Shown: positions 25,134-27,127 of the stretch, piece by piece | Layout: the number at the start of each line of letters is the position of its first letter | How positions within the stretch are numbered: position 1 is the stretch's first letter | Notes under the pieces: model-generated | What the model was told of the DNA's origin: nothing | The model's database searches: none | The model's input: only the letters and a program-made list of their open reading frames with translations | DNA from: Bog-159 sp049520215 | GTDB lineage: Bacteria; Acidobacteriota; Terriglobia; Bryobacterales; Bryobacteraceae | DNA length: 27,127 nucleotides | Direction of reading: 5' to 3' | Assembly: GCA_049520215.1 (NCBI GenBank) | Contig: JBEKPZ010000067.1 | Location: 1-27,127 of the forward strand | Made by a program: the position numbers and the translations under genes

Positions 25134-25182
25134 GGGGGGGGCGGGTCTGGAGACCCGCCGCAGACCTGGAGGTCCGCCCCAC
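25134..25182. repeat. Palindrome locus D
   Basis: GCGGGTCT/AGACCCGC (25141-25158, 8-bp stem, loop GG) and GACCT/AGGTC (25163-25174, loop GG) are followed by CCGCCCCACC. It lies directly after the tonB stop and 17 nt before a TAGAAT box. The module order mirrors that at the start of locus A. Confidence 0.8.
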
Positions 25183-25199
25183 CAGGCCCGCAAAAGAGA

Positions 25200-25205
25200 T
25201 AGAAT
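25200..25205 (+). promoter_or_regulatory. TAGAAT -10-like box of the DUF1501 gene
   Basis: TAGAAT lies 31 nt before the preferred ATG at 25237, leaving room for a short leader with AGGAGG. No clear -35 was found. Confidence 0.4.
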
Positions 25206-25236
25206 GGCACCAGACTTCCCTGAGAGGAGGCTCTGG

Positions 25237-26613
25237 ATGCTACGGCTGGATTCCGATAAACCGGTGGAGTTTTGCGATGGTTTGCGTCGACGCGACTTTC
25301 TGCATGCCGGCGCGCTTTCGATGCTCGGCCTGGGCCTGAACGACCTGTTCGCCATGAAGTCGCTGGGCGCCGTCGATACCAAGAAAGACACCAACTGCAT
25401 CATGCTGTTCCTGGTGGGCGGGCCGTCGCAGCTCGACACCTGGGACATGAAGCCCAACGCGCCGATCGAGATTCGCGGCCCGTACAAGCCCATCAAAACC
25501 AATGTTCCCGGGATCGAGATCTCCGAGAATTTTCCGCGCATGGCGAAGCACGCCGACAAATACGCGCTGATCCGCAGCGTCTATCACACGGCCGCCGCGG
25601 TGCACGACACGGGGCACCAGATGATGCAGACCGGCCGCCTGTTCCAGGGCGGCGTGGAGTATCCGCACATCGGCTGCGTGCTGTCGAAGCTGAAAGGGCC
25701 AAACGGCGACGTGCCGCCGCACGTGCTGCTGCCGCGCCCCATCGGCAACACCGGCGGCAACATGCCGCACGGCCAGAACGCTGGGTTTCTGGGCAAGACC
25801 TACGATCCGTTCGTGCTGAACGCCGACCCTTCGGACCCGAATTTCAAAGTGCCGGACATGCTGCCGCCGGATTACCTCTCCGCGCTACGCGTGGACCGGC
25901 GCAAGAACTGGCGGGAGATGGTGGATCACACTGTCAGCAAGTTCGAAACTTCGCAGGACGCGCGGCTGTTCGACGCCACGTTCCACCAAGCCTACACGCT
26001 GATGTCGTCGCAGAAGGCGCGCGAAGCGTTTGAGCTGGCGCGCGAGCCGGAGCAGGTGCGCCAGAAATACGGGCAGAACCGGTTTGGGCAGAGCTGCCTG
26101 CTGGCGCGGCGGCTGATCGAGGCGGGCGTGCGCTTCGTGACCATCAACATGTTCGAAACGGTTTTCGACGAGATCACATGGGACATTCACGGATCGAAAC
26201 CGTTCAGCCCGATCAGTTGCTATCGCGACCTGGTGGGGCCGATGTTCGATATGGCCTACAGTTCGCTGTTGCAGGATCTGCACGACCGCGGGCTGCTGAC
26301 CAATACGATGGTGCTGGCGATGGGCGAGTTCGGGCGCACGCCAAAGGTGAATCCGGCGGGCGGGCGCGATCACTGGCCGCAGTGCTGGAGCATTATCATG
26401 GCGGGCGGGGGCGTTAAGGGCGGGCAGGTGATCGGGGCGTCGGACGAGATTGGGGCGACGCCGAAGGACCGTCCTACGAGTCCCGCAGAGGTGGCGGCGA
26501 CCATCTACAAGGGTCTGGGGATTTCGCTCGAGTTGGAATTGCCGGGCGCGCAGGGGCGTCCGATTCCGCTTGTAGAACGAGGCGTCGAACCAATCAAAGA
26601 GCTGTTTGTTTAA
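25237..26613 (+). CDS. DUF1501 family protein, predicted Tat-exported
   Basis: 458 aa from the ATG at 25237, which has GAGAGGAGG about 7 nt upstream. An ATG at 25204 lies inside the TAGAAT box and is rejected. The N-terminus LRRRDFLHAGALSMLGLGL (residues 16-34) is a twin-arginine-type signal. The body is typical DUF1501, a family with an alkaline-phosphatase/sulfatase-like fold and unproven activity: IMLFLVGGPSQLDTWDMKP, HDTGHQMMQTGR, then GEFGRTPKVN and GGRDHWPQCWSIIMAGGGV near the end, with His/Asp residues that could hold metal. In Planctomycetes and Acidobacteria such genes adjoin DUF1549/DUF1553 genes, as here. Confidence 0.88.
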   Translation: MLRLDSDKPVEFCDGLRRRDFLHAGALSMLGLGLNDLFAMKSLGAVDTKKDTNCIMLFLVGGPSQLDTWDMKPNAPIEIRGPYKPIKTNVPGIEISENFPRMAKHADKYALIRSVYHTAAAVHDTGHQMMQTGRLFQGGVEYPHIGCVLSKLKGPNGDVPPHVLLPRPIGNTGGNMPHGQNAGFLGKTYDPFVLNADPSDPNFKVPDMLPPDYLSALRVDRRKNWREMVDHTVSKFETSQDARLFDATFHQAYTLMSSQKAREAFELAREPEQVRQKYGQNRFGQSCLLARRLIEAGVRFVTINMFETVFDEITWDIHGSKPFSPISCYRDLVGPMFDMAYSSLLQDLHDRGLLTNTMVLAMGEFGRTPKVNPAGGRDHWPQCWSIIMAGGGVKGGQVIGASDEIGATPKDRPTSPAEVAATIYKGLGISLELELPGAQGRPIPLVERGVEPIKELFV

Positions 26614-26615
26614 CT

Positions 26616-26657
26616 GGAGGGCGGGCTTGAGCCCGCGCGGGGCTTGAGCCCCGCTCT
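26616..26657. repeat. Palindrome locus E
   Basis: GCGGGCT/AGCCCGC (26621-26636) and GCGGGGCT/AGCCCCGC (26637-26654), each with a TG loop, fill the 59-nt gap between the DUF1501 and DUF1549-type genes. The first half is identical to locus F inside dsbD. Confidence 0.85.
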
Positions 26658-26672
26658 AACTGGGTACTTAAC

Positions 26673-27127
26673 ATGCATCGATGTCTGTTGTTCCTTCTCG
26701 CCGCCGCCGCGTACGCCGCGGACCTAACCATCCTGCCCGGTCCCGTGACCCTCGACGGCCCCGAGTCCTATCACCAACTCCTGGCGGAAGCCTCGCAGGA
26801 TAACCATCTGGAAGACTGGACCCGCACGGCGCACTGGACGTCCTCTAGCCCATCCGTCGCCACGGTAGACCAGACCGGCCTGATCCGCCTGCACGTGAAG
26901 AACGCGCACGCCCCACACACTTGGACTTTTCGCAACGATGTCATCCCCGTGATGAGCAAGGTCGGCTGCAATTCGGGAGCGTGCCATGGCGCGGCGGCGG
27001 GCAAGAACGGGTTCAAGCTCACGCTGCGCGGCTACGATCCGGAAGAGGATTACACCACGCTGACGCGGCAATCGATAGGGCGGCGCGTTTCGCTTTCCGA
27101 GCCGTCGCACAGCCTGATGCTGCTGAA
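26673..27127 (+). CDS. DUF1549-type exported protein (partial, 5' end)
   Basis: 151 codons are seen before the right edge. A signal peptide (MHRCLLFLLAAAAYAA) is followed by a bacterial Ig-like (Big2-type) region of about 60 residues ending SSPSVATVDQTGLIRL. Then comes the segment typical of the planctomycete-type cytochrome/DUF1549 proteins: FRNDVIPVMSKVGCNSGACH, then GKNGFKLTLRGYDPEEDY and RRVSLSEPSHSL. The Cys-x4-Cys-His could attach haem c in a non-standard spacing (inference). It follows the DUF1501 gene in the same direction, its usual partner. No strong ribosome-binding sequence is seen at 26673. Confidence 0.75.
   Translation, partial: MHRCLLFLLAAAAYAADLTILPGPVTLDGPESYHQLLAEASQDNHLEDWTRTAHWTSSSPSVATVDQTGLIRLHVKNAHAPHTWTFRNDVIPVMSKVGCNSGACHGAAAGKNGFKLTLRGYDPEEDYTTLTRQSIGRRVSLSEPSHSLMLL

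Noticed and set aside
25134..25182. Palindrome loci as ordinary intrinsic terminators
   Set aside because: Stems are strong but none is followed by a T-run on either strand, in contrast to 19895-19928. A role in transcription ending by another route cannot be excluded.
25204..25236. ATG at 25204 as the start of the DUF1501 gene
   Set aside because: It lies inside the TAGAAT box and has no ribosome-binding site. The ATG at 25237 has AGGAGG and places the twin-arginine signal near the N-terminus.

Overview
The window looks like chromosomal DNA of an acidobacterium, most likely Solibacter/Bryobacter-like. The sequence is GC-rich. It encodes a VWFA-related protein of the type described from Acidobacteria, a large Oar-like TonB-dependent receptor with an N-terminal carboxypeptidase-regulatory-like domain, and a DUF1501 gene followed by a DUF1549-type gene. 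The lineage is inferred from gene content only. No rRNA, tRNA, CRISPR array, transposase or prophage gene was seen.

Layout. Positions 1-8211 (minus strand) hold a compact respiratory complex I cluster in the order nuoC-D-I-J-K-L-M-N, with most genes touching or overlapping. nuoN runs off the left edge. nuoA, B, E, F, G and H are absent, and a 16-bp tandem repeat sits where nuoE-H would normally lie. Diverging from it is a secreted VWFA-related protein (8347-10077). Next come a GT-C-like membrane glycosyltransferase (10367-12160), a small exported protein on the minus strand (12220-12591), a DedA-rhodanese fusion interrupted by one in-frame UGA (12671-13588) and a GlpF-type channel (13634-14404). 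The conserved block yceD-rpmF-plsX follows (14509-16292), with an unusually long DsbD-TlpA fusion overlapping the end of plsX (16273-18582). A MazEF-type toxin-antitoxin pair (18649-19302) converges on an unknown protein (19307-19744). Then come the TonB-dependent receptor (19958-23884, minus) with a good intrinsic terminator, a divergent TonB-like protein (24346-25131), a DUF1501 protein (25237-26613) and the start of a DUF1549-type protein (26673 to the edge).

Two observations stand out. First, the UGA in the DedA-rhodanese gene falls exactly on the catalytic cysteine of the rhodanese loop. The frame continues for 38 codons of good rhodanese sequence to a TAG, and a perfect 7-bp hairpin begins 15 nt after the UGA. 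This is the pattern expected of a selenoprotein, although a nonsense mutation is not excluded. Second, a family of modular GC-rich palindromes occurs at eight loci. The stem sequences vary but stay self-complementary. Six loci lie between genes, often just upstream of TAGAAT/TATAAT boxes. Two lie in frame inside dsbD, exactly at its domain junctions.

How the genes fit together: the Nuo block supplies the membrane arm and part of the connecting arm of complex I. yceD-rpmF-plsX links ribosome assembly with phospholipid synthesis, and the DsbD fusion delivers reductant across the membrane. The TonB-like protein and the receptor probably form an energised outer-membrane uptake or assembly pair. 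The DUF1501/DUF1549 pair is a co-occurring exported module of unknown activity.
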